DNA of 64,000 bases from positions 66,632,263 through 66,696,262 of the forward strand of contig CM075773.1 of assembly GCA_037974665.1 (NCBI GenBank), in the 5' to 3' direction. The position numbers and the translations under genes were made by a program. Shown one piece after another: positions 44,135 to 57,343 of this stretch. Origin of the DNA: Ehretia macrophylla (Eukaryota; Streptophyta; Magnoliopsida; Boraginales; Ehretiaceae). A model generated the notes under the pieces. That model was not told the DNA's origin. It worked only from the letters and a program-made list of their open reading frames with translations, and made no database searches. The stretch's first letter is position 1. Each line of letters opens with the position of its first letter.

Positions 44135-47054
44135 TGTAACGCCCTGATCCCTCACGGTACCAGGACTCCTATTGATCATGCTATTCTCAACCCAATTCCA
44201 AACCCCGGGCACAAAATTTAGGAGAAAACGGACGGAGTTTCCCTTATATATATATTTGACAATCTAGAAACCTACAAACAATAACATACAATCACGACCT
44301 CAATCCATTTCATCCTTACAAGCATGCAAGTCAACTAGACAATAATGTAAAACAATATAAGTTATTACAAACCACTAGCACCTAACCATCACCCAAGACT
44401 AAAACTTTAATATTATATTTCTTAAGATAACACAAATACATACATGACCATAAGGTCTCAAATAGTATACAAGCATATCATGTACATATTCTTCCTTGTT
44501 CTACACACTGGTAAAGCAGGCAGGCCATACATGAAGCAATCCAATCTCTAGCTTTTCCTGGGACATGTTAAAACGAGGAATGAGTAACCAAAGCTACTCA
44601 GTGAGGGAGGTGATGCAACATACCGGGGAATGCATTCATGAGACGCAACAAAGATAACAACGTATTCAACACCAAATAGCACAACTAGTTAAACAAGTAA
44701 TTAACCAAATATAAAAAGGATACAGTTCAACTTGTCTTCAATCACGAGCCACGAGCCAAGATCTTCAAGCAAGTGCCGGCAAAACCCTTATTCCTCCAAA
44801 ATGGGGTACTTTGGATGTACCCCGATCCTACGACCCTTTCTCCTGAGGTAGGTTTATATGCCCAGCAGGTGAACCACGCCTCTAGGGTAATGGAGCATAT
44901 TCAGGGAGAGAAAGTGAATAGGCACTATGGTAGTCAAGGGAGCACGGCAAGCCCGATGCCGCCTGTATTTCTCAATGCTACCATGTCCAAAAAGGTTACG
45001 CAACCCCGAGACAAAATCACGAGAACCAAGTAACATATACAGGATAATTTACAAGCAATATAGGCAAGATAACAATATAAGATAAATAACCAACACTTAT
45101 AACATGGGCATTATCCAACATAATTTATATACAGTAGAGAAATGCAAATAAGATGCAACTCCCTCACCTCTACCAAGCAGCTAAAGGATACAAGAGCTAG
45201 CGTTAGTCTACTTTTAACACTTTGGATTGGCTCAATGGATCAACCCTAGCATGTAATAGAACATATATTTATCACAAAGAATCTCCTAGAGACATTCATA
45301 ACCAACACAATAAAATCACATTAATGGCTCAACTCACAAATTCTCCAAGTAGATAAACACTCCATATAAGCGTAATTCACTATTAGTTAACCAATTCCAA
45401 GACACTAACAAGTAATAAGAATAGTACAACCATATAGACAAGATATAACATATTCTAACAAAATACTATGCAGGTAACTTTAAATCATTTCTTTGATCTT
45501 GCAATTGACATTAACTACACTAGAATTCTAGCAGCCTAGGTAATGAATCATTTCACCTCATAACAACAAAAGTGACTACACTTTAAACTTGTAATATAAT
45601 ACAATTATCATGTACCTCTCATTCTCTAACATGCATTCAACTCATTAATGTCCTCGCATATAGTTACAATTTATAAGTAGTATAACAATACAATCAAAAT
45701 ATGCTCATATCCCAACAAGGTAGCTAAGCAACTCAAATCACAAACCTTACCAATAAGGTAAACACATGCTATACAAATGCATATAAACACCTAATCAATC
45801 AATTAGAAAGCAATCTCCAACATTTAATTAAACTTTGACACTATTTTCCCTTTGACAACTAAGCAAAATTTATTTCCTTATGAGATTCAAGGTTCTAACC
45901 CCACAAACCAACCATACCACATCCTTAAGGATACTAAGTGGCACCTATCTAAGCTTTAAAAACCCGTTTTGGAGACAAAAGCTCGGGAAGGCCCCGAGTG
46001 GGTTTTAACTATAGCTACTCTATTCGGACACCAATTTCACACAACGAAAGCACAAAAAGTGCTTCCATGCCCCAAGGATACCTATTCCAAAGCCTAAACG
46101 TGCCCGGATTACGTTATGTGAAAAACCCCCTTTTTAAAGTTGGTTAATTTTGCAATTTAACTCATTTTCGGGCAATTCAACTTCATGTAAGCTTTTAACT
46201 AGTTTCATTAACGTCTAAAGCACCTAAAGGAAGTATCGATTCACTCTAAATAGCAAGATATATCAAAACTCTAATTTTTTGTCACTATTCATCATCCCTT
46301 TCATTTAATCCAAGCTTTCAACCATAGAATTTGATATCAAGCTATAAAAGAGAGTTCTATAGGCTCTAGAGGTTGTATATCAAGCATCCTTAACAATTAT
46401 TATAGCTATAATCAACAATACAAGAATGTCAAATAATTGACATAAACTTTAAACTCAAATAAATGTAAATTCCCTCACAATTTGTAGGTATAGGCTAGTT
46501 TTAGACATCCTAGAAGCTCTAAAAACTCCTCAAGATCAAGCCAAGAGTCCAAATTTTCAAAGCTTGAAGTTGAAATCTTTTTCTTCTTCTCCTAGAGGCC
46601 ATCGGGTTTTGGGGGAGGGGGGGGGGGCTTATTGGGCATTTTCTAATTTGTTTTGTATGTATGTTGTATGCAAATATGTGGTAGTATATATATAGCATAT
46701 GTATGAGCACGTATTTTAAGTCAAATGCTAGTATATTATGGTCAACTAAGCTTAAAAACTCTTTTAAATGCTAACTAATTAATTCTAACACTATTCCTAC
46801 GAATCAAGTTTTATTTTTCTAACGCGTATTCTTGACCTTCAAAGCTCAAAACTACAAGTTCCCGATTCTTTTTATAGGTTGTACTATCTAGGAAAAATAT
46901 TAAACTGAGCAATTTATACAGATTGTTTTTTTTTTATAAATAGTGACTTTTCATGAATAAATAAACACTTCATAATTTACACTATTAATCAAAATAACAT
47001 GTAACCATATGCAATTTGTCATTATTTACTATATGTTGGGTTCGGGGTATCACA
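44135..47054 (-). repeat. LARD-II left LTR (3' LTR)
   Basis: TGTAACGCCCTGATCC start, GGGGTATCACA end. Core at 44800-45005 (GTACCCCGATCCTACGACCC). A G-run at 46606-46627 is followed about 60 bp later by TATATATAG (TATA on the minus strand). No genes. Confidence 0.9.
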
Positions 47055-48430
47055 CTCTCCCCTTCTTCAAACAATTGCGTCCTCGCAGTTTCTTCTTTCA
47101 AAAGAATTCTACATACACATTCTTAATACTCTAGAGTAAGAATCTCGCATGCGAATACCATCAAGAATACCAAGGAAGCCAGAGTAGCATCTTAAATTAG
47201 AACCTCAAGGTAGAATGCCAAGAAGAATACCAATCCATAATTCTGAATAAAAGTCCCTCTGAATATAAACGTCACATGGGAATTCCTAATGTAATTATTA
47301 AACGAGAAGCCCAACCCGGGATCTCCAAACGAAAACACCAAGATAATAACAGATAAGAATCCCAAGATAGACCATCAATCACCATTGCCGAATAAGAGTA
47401 TTATTAAGAATCTCAAAGTATTATCTTCATGTATCTCGACAATGAAGTCCAAATAAGAATTCAACATAAGCACCAAATAAGAAGCCCAGTAGAAATACAC
47501 CAATTGAGAATCCCCACAATGAATCCCATATGAAAATACCAATAAGAATCCTGGAGAGAATACCAGAAATAATACCATGTAGGAGTTCCATAGGAAGATA
47601 CTGAAGAAGAATATTGAAAATGAACTCCAAGGGCTGACTATTTGATTTTACCTTTCGAGCACTGATTTCCTTTCTTTGACTGCCATTAGCCAAGTGATCC
47701 ACTACTCTCTCTTTCGCTGGTCCCCATCTTCGAGTAAGCCATCACTTGTCATCTCTTTACAGGGGAGAGTGTTTACTTACCATTCCGAAGGATAACGCAT
47801 GTATGCAATTGAAATCATATAAGGTATACTTTCCTTAACACATACATAACATATTTAATGCAACTCTCATATACTAAGTAACTATCACATATGTACAATT
47901 AGTACCTCAAACTATCATACAACTATTAACCATACCAAAAGTCATTAACATCTAATTTAGTTGACAACTATCTTAGTACATATAATTACTTAGCTCAAAG
48001 AATTTAAGTACATACTTACCACTAAAAGCTAAGGTGAACAACTACTCATAGGACTACTTAGATGTATAAAGGATCATATACACATGTACATATCATATAG
48101 TCATTATATATTTTACATTTATAACATATAGATGTACGCATAGCCACATTATTGCACATATCAATCATTCTTTACTTATTGCACAAACAAGTCACATAGC
48201 ACAAACAAGTCACATAGCACAAACAAGTCACATAACTACACATATTGCACATTCTACATAGTTTACACAAGTATAACATATAAGAGCACATTTCATTCAA
48301 GTAAACATAATTTCACAAGCAAGCACAATTCTATCCAAAATACATTTCACACGCACGTACTCGGGGTTCTCTACCCAACAGACTGAGGACCCTATCCCGA
48401 CTGAGAGCATCTAAGCTCTGATTCCACAAC
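47055..48430 (-). other. LARD-II internal region: PPT, microrepeats, PBS; no gene
   Basis: CTCTCCCCTTCTTCAA at the left edge is the PPT on the minus strand. Diverged GAATACCA/AATAAGAA microrepeats fill 47100-47600, as in LARD-I, and an 18-bp unit is repeated three times at 48181-48234. GCTCTGATTCCA at 48415-48426 is the complement of TGGAATCAGAGC, a tRNA-iMet site with one mismatch. A 91-codon frame at 47702-47427 is a translation of the microrepeats and not a convincing gene. Confidence 0.82.
48181..48234. repeat. 18-bp unit repeated three times
   Basis: GCACAAACAAGTCACATA three times in a row without differences, in the LARD-II internal region. Confidence 0.95.
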
Positions 48431-51351
48431 TGTAATGCCCCGATCCCTCACGATACCGGGACTCCTATTGATCATGCTATTCTCAACCCAATTCCAAACC
48501 CCGGGCACAAAATTTAGGGGAAACAGATGGAGTTTTCCTTATATATATAGGACTATCTGGAAACCTGCAAACAATATAATACAATCACAACCTCAATTCA
48601 TTTCATCCTTACAAGCATGCAAGTCAACTAGACAATAAGGTAAAACAATAGAAGTTATTACAAAGCACTAGCACCTAACCATCACCCAAGAGTAAAACTT
48701 TAATATTACATTTCTTAAGATAATACAAAATACATCCATGACCATAAGGTCTCAAATAGTATACAAGCATATCATGTACACATTCTTCCTTGTTCTACAC
48801 ACTGGTAGAGCAGGCAGGCCACACATGAAGCAATCCAATCTCCAGCTTTTCCTGGGACATGTTGAAATGATGAATAAGTAACCAAAGTTACTTAGTGAGG
48901 GAGGTGATGCAGCATACCGGGGAATGCTTTCATGAGACGCAACAAAGATAACAACATATTCAACACCCAATAACACAACTAGTTAAACAAGTAATTAACT
49001 ACATATAAAAAGGATACGGTTCAACTTGTCTTCAATCACGAGCCACGAGCCAAGATCTTCAAGCAAGTACCGGCAAAACCTTTATTCCTATAAAATGGGG
49101 TACTCCGGATGTACCCCGATCCTACGACCCTTTCTCCTGAGATAGGTCTATATGCCCAATAGGTGAACTACGCCTCTGGGGTAGTGGAGTATACTCAACG
49201 AGAGAAAGAGAATAGGAACATGGTAGTCAAGGGAGCACGGCAAGCCCGATACCGCCCGTGTTTCTCGACGCTACCATGTCCGAAAATGTTGCGCAACCCC
49301 GAGACAAGATCATGAGAACCAAGTAACATATACAAGATAGTTTACAAGCAATATAGGCAAGATAACAATATAAGCTAAATAACCAACACTTATAACATAG
49401 GCATTATCCAACATAATTTATATACAATAGAGAAAAGCAAATAAGATGCAACTCCCTTACCTCTACCAAGCAGCTAAAGGATACAAGGGCTAGTGTCAGT
49501 CTACTTTCAACACCTTGGATTGACTCAATAGATCAACCCTAGCATGTAATAGAACATATACTTATCACAAAATATCTCCTAGAGACATTCATAACCAACA
49601 CAATAAAATTACATTAATGGCTCAACTCACAAACTTCTCCAAGTAGATAAACATTCCACACAAGCGTAATTCACTATTAGTTAACCAATTCCAAGATACT
49701 AACAAGTAATAAGAATAGTACAACCATATAGACAAGATACAAAATATTCTAACAAAATACTATGCAAGTAACTTTAAATCATTTCTTTGATCTTGCAAAT
49801 GACATTAATTACACTAGAATTCTAACAACCTAGGTAATGAATCATTCCACCTCATAACAACAAAAGTGACTATACTTTAAACTTGCAATATAATACAATT
49901 ATCATGTACCTCTTATTCTTTAGCATGCATTCAACTCATTAATGTCCTCGCATATAGTTATAATTTATAAGTAATATAACAATACAATCAAAATATGCTC
50001 ATATCCCAACAAGGAAGCTAAGCAACTCAAATCACAAACCTCACCAATAGGGTATACACATGCTATACAAATGCATATAAACACCTAATCAATCAATTAG
50101 AAAGCAATCTCCAACATTTAATTAAACTTTGACACTATTTTCCCTTTGACAACTAAGCAATTTTACTTCCATACGAGATTCAAGGTTCTAATCTCACAAA
50201 CCAACCATACCACATCCCTAAGGATACTAAGTGGCACCTATCCAAGCTCTAAAAACCCACTTTGGGGACAAAAGCTCGGGAAGGCCCCAAGTGGATTTTA
50301 ACTACAGCTATCCTATTCGGACACCAATTTCATGCAACGAAAGCACCAAAAGTGCTTCCATGCCCCAAGGATACCTATTCCAAAGCCCAAACGTGCCCGG
50401 ATTACGTTATGTAAAAAATCCCCTTTTAAAAGTTGGCTAATTTTGCAATTTAACTCATTTTCGGACAATTCAACTTCATGTAAGCTTTTAACTAGTTTCA
50501 CTAACGTCTAAAGCACCTAAAGGAAACATCGATTCACTCTAAATAGCAAGATATATCAAAACCCTAATTTTCTGTCACTATTTATCATCCATTTCATTCA
50601 ATCCAAGCGTTCAACCATAGAATTTGATATCAAGCTATAAAAGAGAGTTCTATAGGCTCTAGAGGTTGTATATCAAGCATCCTTAACAATTATTATAGCT
50701 ATAATCAACAATACAAGAATTTCAAATAATTGACATAAACTTTAAACTCAAATAAATGTAAATTCCCTCACAATTTGTAGGTGTAGGCTTGTTTTAGACA
50801 TCCTAGAAGCTCCAAAAACTCCTCAAGATCAAGCCAAGAGTCCAAATTTGCAAAGCTTGAAGTTGAAATCTTTTTCTTCTTCTCCTAGAAGCCATCGGGT
50901 TTTGGGGGGGCTTATTGGGCATTTTCTAATTTGTTTTGTATGTATGTTGTATGCAAATGTGTGGTAGTATGTATATAGCATATGTATGAGCAAGTATTTT
51001 AAGTCAAATTCTAGTATATTATGGTCAACTAAGCTTAAAAACTCTTTTAAATGCTAACTAATTAATTCTAACACTATTCTAATGTTACACTATTCCTACG
51101 AATCAAGTTTTATTTTTCTAACGCGTATTCCTGACCTTCAAAGCTCAAACCTACAAGTTCCTGATTCTTTTTATAGGTTGTACTATCTAGGAAAAATATT
51201 AAACTGTGCAATTTAGACAGTTGAATTTTTTTATGAATAGTGACTTTTCATGAATAAATAAACACTTCATAATTCACACTATTAATCAAAATAACATGTA
51301 AACATATGCAATTAGTCATTATTTACTATATGCTGGGTTCGAGGTATCACA
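48431..51351 (-). repeat. LARD-II right LTR (5' LTR)
   Basis: TGTAATGCCCCGATCC start, GAGGTATCACA end. Core at 49092-49303. The G-run is much shorter than in the left LTR (about 50902-50909). Confidence 0.9.
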
Positions 51352-52316
51352 AAATTAACCCGGATTCGTATTACACCCGAAACCCCCTTCTAAAAGTTGT
51401 CAATTTCGTGTTTTAACTAGATTCCGAGCAATTAACCCACATGGGGCCATTAATCTATCCTCATTTGCATCTAAAGCATCTATTTGAAGCATAGAATCAA
51501 GCTATAAGGCACAATTTCACAAACCCTAAAAAAATATCATTATTCTTGCCCTACAATCAACGAATGAATTTAACTGATTAAAAAGCGAAACAATAGCATA
51601 AATGTGGTCTCTATAACATGTATGCATCATATATAGCAAGCTTTGAGCATATCATAAGCCAATAACAACAAATCTAGAAATTCTACATTTTGATTCAAAC
51701 TTTAATTACACAAAAGAATGCAAAATCCCTCACCACAAGTGCGTAGGAGCTAGTAGGAAGATAGGGAATCCTCAAAAACACCTAATCCTAGCTTGAGAGA
51801 GCTTGGAGTGCAAGATTTGTGGAGCATAATTTCTTCTTCTTCCTATTGCAGTCTATCCGGTTTGGGGGGAGACTTAGAGGTCAATTTCTAATTTGTTTTG
51901 ACGTTCATGTATGCTAATGTGTGACATTGTATATTTATGATATACAGGTTATGTTTCTATTTTAAGTTGACTACAATTCTAAGCTCAAAATACTTATAAA
52001 ATCTACTCAAATTAAGTTCAAGATGTAATGGAATGCTAGCTAGCTCAAAATAATATACTAGACTACGTAATACTATTCAACGAACCACTAAAAATATTTT
52101 TAAACGAAGGCTCCTAACACAGTTTGCTCAAACGCACATTTTTTTCATTTCTAAAATAAGTCATATAATTTAGGAAAAATACTAATTTGAAGAAAATAAA
52201 TAGTTGAAAAATGCAATGAATAGTAGCCAAGGAAAGCAACAATAAATGCACAATTAAATGCACGAACAGTGAATGCAACAGTAAATGGAAAGTACGGTAG
52301 AATCTCGAGCGTCACA

Positions 52317-52524
52317 ATCCGCCTACCATTTCTCATGCCTTAGTCTCATTCTTTATGTACAAGTCTTCTTCTTGTATAATTAAACCAATTGATTTATCTT
52401 GTATGACAGATAGATAGGAGTTCTACAGATTTGTTGTAATCCATATTTTGCTCTCATGTACGGGTTATTTAATCCCCATATGGCATAAATAAAAAATGAC
52501 TCTTTTGTCATATCTCAATTTACA
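52317..52524 (+). repeat. copia-2 3' LTR, remaining part
   Basis: From ATCCGCCTACC to CAATTTACA; matches 37863-38070 with scattered differences. The AGACA target duplication follows. Confidence 0.9.
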
Positions 52525-52529
52525 AGACA

Positions 52530-52819
52530 ATCATTGTTAAACTTCAAGCCATGACATAAATTTTGATCCTTGTTGGTCTTGTTCATCTTGATCTTTCATT
52601 TATTATATGTGTAAGTTTAAGTTTCCCGTGTAATGCACTGGGACTTTGCATTGTTTATAATGAAATATATCAAGTAGTTTACATTGCTAAGGACTATTAG
52701 TTGATAATACAACAGAACTAATCTATATGTTGAATTCAAACTAAACAACGTGTGATATCAGCAACTAAATAGAACCATAAGATAAGTACAAATCCAGATG
52801 GATCAAGGTGGTTCTAACA
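52530..52819 (-). repeat. copia-3 3' LTR remnant (probable)
   Basis: Read on the minus strand it begins TGTTAGAACCACC directly after a purine-rich tract (CACCTTGTGGGGTG). The other LTR edge is not identifiable because copia-2 inserted at 52524 and no partner LTR is in the window. The copia-3 stop codon TAG overlaps the LTR start. Confidence 0.6.
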
Positions 52820-54797
52820 CACCCCACAAGGTGATGGTGGGGAGACCACCGGTAACTTGTCACGCAATAACTCGAATTGTGGTCGGTAAAGAGGCTTAGT
52901 GAACATGTCTGCAAGTTGCGAATCAGAAGGAACATAGGAAATAGAGAAGATCCTATCACTAACCCGTTCACGGACAAAATGAACATCAATTTCTATGTGT
53001 TTACTTTGATTGTGAATCACGGGATTGGAAGCCATGTAAATGGTGCTAATATTGTCACATAGGATCATTGGAGTTGCAACCAATTTAAGCCCAATGAAGC
53101 GAATAATATGCATAACCCATAATAATTCTTAAGCCAACAATGCCACTGCATGATATTCTTCCTCAGAACTAGACTTTGAAACAGTGGTTTGACGTTTGAA
53201 GCTCTAAGAAATAAGATTAGATTTGAAGTAGACCGCAAAACCCGAAGTAAAACGTCGAGTATTGGGACAACTAGCCCAATCCACATCACTATAACCAGTC
53301 ATAGTAAGATCTGAAGTTGGACGAAAGAGCAAGCCATATGACAATGTATGTTTGACATAACGCAATATTCTTTTGGCTGCAATAAAGTGAAAAACACGTT
53401 GGGTATACACGAACTAACAAACTGAATTCACAGCATAGGAAATATCGGGTCTTGTCATTGTAAGATACTATAAGGCACCAACTAGCTGGAAAAACTCAGA
53501 TAGATTAGCCAATAACTCACCATCTTCCAATGACAAACGCGAGCCAAAATGGAAGTGCTCACTGGTTTCGTACCATCCAAGTGAAAATGCTGAAAAAAGA
53601 TGAATAGCATATTTAGTTTGCGAGAGGTGTAGATTTTGGCCATAATAAGATACCTCCATGCCCAAGAAGAAATATAATGGTCCAAGATCCTTCATGGCAA
53701 AAGCAGTAGCAAGTATACAAATTAAATCTGAAATGAGTTCAAAAGAGTCTCCAGTAACTACTATGTTGTTGACATAGATAAGGAGGATAAGAATACCAGC
53801 AACACTTTGCCTAATAAATAGATAAGCATCATGTTGAGAATGCATAAAACCACATGATAGAAGGAAGGTACTAAATTTATGATACTATGCGCGCGGTGCC
53901 TGTTTGAGGCCATATAAAGACTTGCAAAGTTTGCACACATAAGTAGGATTAGAGGAGTCAACAAACCCTTGAGGCTGCTGCATATAAATAACCTCAGAGA
54001 GATTGTCATGCAAGAATGCAATTTTAATATCCAATTGTCGAAGAGGCCATCGCTGGGAAATAGCAAGAGTGAGAATGAGCTGAATGGTGCAGGGCCGAAC
54101 CACCGGACTAAAAATGTCCCCATAATCAAGGCCAGCTTGTTGAGTATAGCCTTTGGCCACAAGTCGAGCTTTGTAGCATTCCAAGGTACCATCAACTTTC
54201 TGTTTGATTTTGAAAACCTAGCGACAACCAATAATATTAGCATTAGAAGGTGGCAGGACTAAAGTCCAGGTATGATTTGTAAGTAGTGAATTAAATTCAT
54301 CCGTCATTGCATGACGCCATTTAGGATCCTTATAAGCTTTAGAAAATAGGTTGGCTCAAGAGGTAATTATGACGCTGCAACAAGCATGAAGGGATAGGAT
54401 AGCGGGTAGCACATAACACCTTTGGCTTAAAAATTCCAACCATTGATCGTGTTGTCATGGAATGGACACGACTCGAACCATGCGTAATTGATGCAGTAGG
54501 AGGTGCGATATCTTGATTGTATGAAGAAAGAACTAGAGATGTTGAAATAGGAGCATCATTGATTGGCATAGTAGCACCCATAATATGAGAAGAAGTCTCA
54601 GTAGTGGTATTGTGAGATGAAAAATTAATAGGTGCAAGCACAGATGTTGAAGCCAAAGATTGATCAACTCCAGTAAGTGTAGGACATATAAAATTAGAAG
54701 AATTCCCAAGTCTAGCACCAACAGGGACAAAAGGAACAGGCACAACACATGCAGGCTGATTCGGTGACAGCGAGACAATAGGAGCAAAAACATAAAA
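52814..54797 (-). pseudogene. copia-3 pol remnant: RT and RNase H
   Basis: Minus-strand Ty1/copia pol. The linker (54743-54339) has SSRVHSMTTRSMVG; a frameshift near 54300 precedes RT. From 54184 to 52814 one frame holds [36 protein letters not shown] and the RT active-site region, which reads YVNN instead of YVDD (Asn codons at 53765-53770), removing both catalytic Asp. RNase H has LCDNISTIYMASNP and DVHFVRERV. Stops occur near 53884, 53466, 53412 and 53200. The upstream part (gag, protease, integrase) is missing because a gypsy element starts at 54798. Confidence 0.88.
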
Positions 54798-55059
54798 TGT
54801 AAGACCCTGAAATTTGCCTTATTTGTAATTACGTGTTTTATCTGTTTAAATGCTATTATAATTAATCAATCTGTATTTATATGTGATATTAAACGATCTT
54901 AGATTAATTGTGCATTTAGAAGACATTTGCAAAACAAATAATGTGACTTTTCATCTTCTTTTGCAAAATTGAGCTTTATACCTTAGTTGTATGTATATAT
55001 ATGCATATATATAATGTTGTCCCCAAATTATACTCTACTAAATATAATATATATGTTAG

Positions 55060-55103
<44 letters not shown>

Positions 55104-57097
55104 CTTTGTAGGCTAAAACAACTAAAACAACTAAAACAACCAAAGTTGTCAACTTTGACTTTTGCTTAAAATGTTGACTTTGCTTATATATATGCATTAT
55201 GCTTACACAAATCACAAAACTAGCAAAAAACACACTCATTTCTCATACACACAGCCGTGCACCCTTAGGAAGAAGAAGAAGACATTTTTGCTTAGGTTTT
55301 CAAGAAAATTTTCAAAGGAAAACTCATTTATAGGCCAAATATTTTCATTCCGGATTAGATTTTGCTTGTTGGACACCTATTCTACCTATCCCTATCATTT
55401 TTTCGGATCAAAGGTGTGGGAAAAACTAGATCATTTTTTTTTAAGTTTGTGTCAAATTTTTGTTGTTGCATTTATAGTTGTTGTTTTGTTAAATTGACTT
55501 AAGATTATTGGTATTTAGATGATATAGACTAACTTAGTGTAATTGTAGCCATTTTAAACGGTAGCAACATGTATTATTATTTTCCATGTATTAAATTGAT
55601 AATTTGGCTTATATTTTGAATAATTGTAGTTGTTTTCATGTTGTAGTTGCTTCTATAGACTTGTTAATTATTGTCTAGTAATGTTATAATTCCAAATTTT
55701 CAATTCGGATGCCATGCTAGAAGTCAAAAATTTCAGCCTTGGTGCATTGCCATTTTTGGACTTGTTGGGCTTGTTTTGGATGACTTTTGGTTGGTTTCTG
55801 AGGGGGTTTATGTAGTTGCTTGAGTGGTTAGGTGGTAGGAAAGGGTTCGGGTGGTTGTATGATTGCTAGATTGTTAGTTATGTTGTTTAAAAGTTTGGGT
55901 TGTCTTTCTTTGATTTGGCTAAGTGATGTCTTTAATTGTTGGGTGTTGTTTGGGAGGTTGGAATGTGGGTTGGTGTTAAGTAGGCTCGAGTTAAATTATG
56001 TGTTGAGTCCGGGTGACCTACTTTGTCATCTCACTTTGATGTTTTAGAATTGTTTAGTTGTTGATTGTTGAAGTGTTGTTTTATTGATTGTTGATTGTTG
56101 AAATGCCGGGAGCCAACATACTTTGTTGTTCTCTCGGAATATTAAGTGTTAAGTGTTGAGTGTTAATTGTTGTGAGTCATGATAGTGTGTGTCACCTCTC
56201 GGGCGGTATCAGGCTTGCCGGGTTGGAATTGGCACAACTATCATGTGTTATCCCCTATCTCGTGTGGTCGGAGAATGATCATGGAGTGTGGGTCTAGGTT
56301 GAGGTACTTCCGGAATGGATCAGTGGGCGTTCTAAGAAGTTGGTTGAGATTGTGATGGCATGTGGAGCTACACCAACTAGTGTATCATTTCTCTATTGTT
56401 TGGTTACTTGTGTTGCTTTAATTGTGTTGTTGATAATGTTTATTGTGAGTTATTGCTCCTAGGGTGTTTTCCTAAACGGTTAAAGAAAGTGTTTCCAAAA
56501 TCTCCTATTGAAGCCTCGTTGAGCTTTGTTATATATAAGTTCACCCTCTTTGCTGACCTTTCAAGTGTAATTGAGAAGGATCTTGGGTACGTTCCTCATG
56601 AAGCTGAGTATGGGCCTTTTGTAGATGAGGCCAATGTGCCATAGATTTATCCTTGATGTATATGCTGGAGTGCTCATGTGTTGTTTTGAATTTTGTAACA
56701 TGTTGTATTGTATTAAGTTTCGAAGTTTGTATTGTATAGCATAAATAAAAGATAGTGGATTGTATAATGCTAGTTTAGTAGTCTTTCTTTTGGAATATGA
56801 TTAAGTTGCTAGACTAGCTTTATTATCTATTTTGCATATGTATAGTATAACTTGATGTATGTTGTTGAGACAGAGGCATATGTCTCGTTGTTGGAATGTT
56901 GTTTGGATGGTTTATGAAGTGGTTGAATGTGTTGTTTGTTGTTGAAGTTGCTGTTGAAGTTGTTGAAGTTGTGGTTAGTTGTTAGGTGTTTATAAGGAAC
57001 TGGTTTAGAGTTCTGTTGTCCATATTACATATGTTATATTGCCGAAATTCTGTCGTGTCCTGACTGATCATAAGTGGAATCGAGTTGGGGCATGACA
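54798..57097 (+). repeat. Gypsy 5' LTR (2,300 bp)
   Basis: TGTAAGACCCTG start and GGGGCATGACA end. A TATATATATG at about 55181 is followed by CCGTGCACCC and an AAGAAGAAG stretch at about 55254-55280, a promoter/5'-leader layout also seen in the LARD LTRs. A GC-richer core at 56170-56340 with GGGCGGTATCAGGCTTGCCG resembles the LARD core. A (TA)n tract lies at 55062-55101. No genes. Confidence 0.88.
55062..55101. repeat. (TA)n microsatellite
   Basis: About 20 uninterrupted AT/TA units, within the gypsy LTR, followed by a short repeat of AACTAAAAC units (55117-55145). Confidence 0.97.
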
Positions 57098-57102
57098 TTT
57101 AA

Positions 57103-57114
57103 TGGTATCAGAGT
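57103..57114 (+). other. Gypsy primer-binding site
   Basis: TGGTATCAGAGT five bases after the LTR end; one mismatch to the initiator tRNA-Met complement TGGTATCAGAGC. Confidence 0.9.
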
Positions 57115-57343
57115 GCATGTTTAGCTGTAAGCCGGGTTATCCTCGGTATGTGGGTAGTGGTCTTAGCATGAATACATGTACTAAGTGAAAAGTGAAATAT
57201 ATGTTAATGTGTTATGTGATTAACTTGTCTATGTGAGTAACTCTTATGTGATCTATGTGCCTGACGTGAACTTTGTTTCCTATGTGCTATTAACTATCTA
57301 TAGTCTGTCTATGTATTATAACATGTGGCTAACACTTAGTAAG

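Larger units (their letters stand above)
44135..51351 (-). mobile_element. Complete non-autonomous large-LTR retrotransposon LARD-II
   Basis: 7,217 bp: LTR of 2,920 bp, internal 1,376 bp, LTR of 2,921 bp, flanked by perfect AAATT duplications (44130-44134 and 51352-51356). TG...CA ends, PPT next to the left LTR and PBS next to the right, so minus orientation. There is no gag or pol; enzymes must come from another element. The nearly equal LTR lengths and high similarity (mostly C/T and G/A differences) indicate a relatively young insertion. Confidence 0.93.
42614..52316 (-). mobile_element. Solo LTR III, split by a nested element
   Basis: TGTAACACCCCAGCCCC at 42614 and GAGCGTCACA ending at 52316, flanked by GTCCG (42609-42613) and ATCCG (52317-52321), a 5-bp duplication with one transition. 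Without the nested element at 44135-51351 it is about 2.48 kb. The diverged GC-richer core lies at 43440-43615 and a short G-run at 51861-51867. No second LTR or internal region of this family is present, so it is a solo LTR. Minus orientation is inferred from the shared core. Confidence 0.88.
37842..52524 (+). mobile_element. Full-length Ty1/copia element (Ale-like), copia-2, with nested insertions
   Basis: 229-bp LTRs, PBS, one gag-pol frame and PPT, flanked by perfect AGACA duplications (37837-37841 and 52525-52529). The element is about 4.98 kb without the 9.7-kb insertion that splits its 3' LTR at 42613/52317. The 3' LTR halves (26 + 208 bp, less the 5-bp duplication) add up to exactly the 229 bp of the 5' LTR. 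Gag type (YYFQPSDHPG) and short LTRs suggest the Ale lineage; that assignment is from memory. Confidence 0.93.

Noticed and set aside
47427..47702. 91-codon minus-strand frame in the LARD-II internal region
   Set aside because: Repetitive Gly/Ile/Leu pattern from AATACC-type repeats, no domain, not shared with LARD-I.
48181..48234. Three 18-bp direct repeats as a possible CRISPR array
   Set aside because: Units are contiguous without spacers, in a plant retroelement; a simple tandem expansion.
57103..57114. tRNA-Met-like sequence as a tRNA gene remnant
   Set aside because: Only the 12-base 3'-end complement is present beside an LTR, so it is a primer-binding site; no cloverleaf around it.
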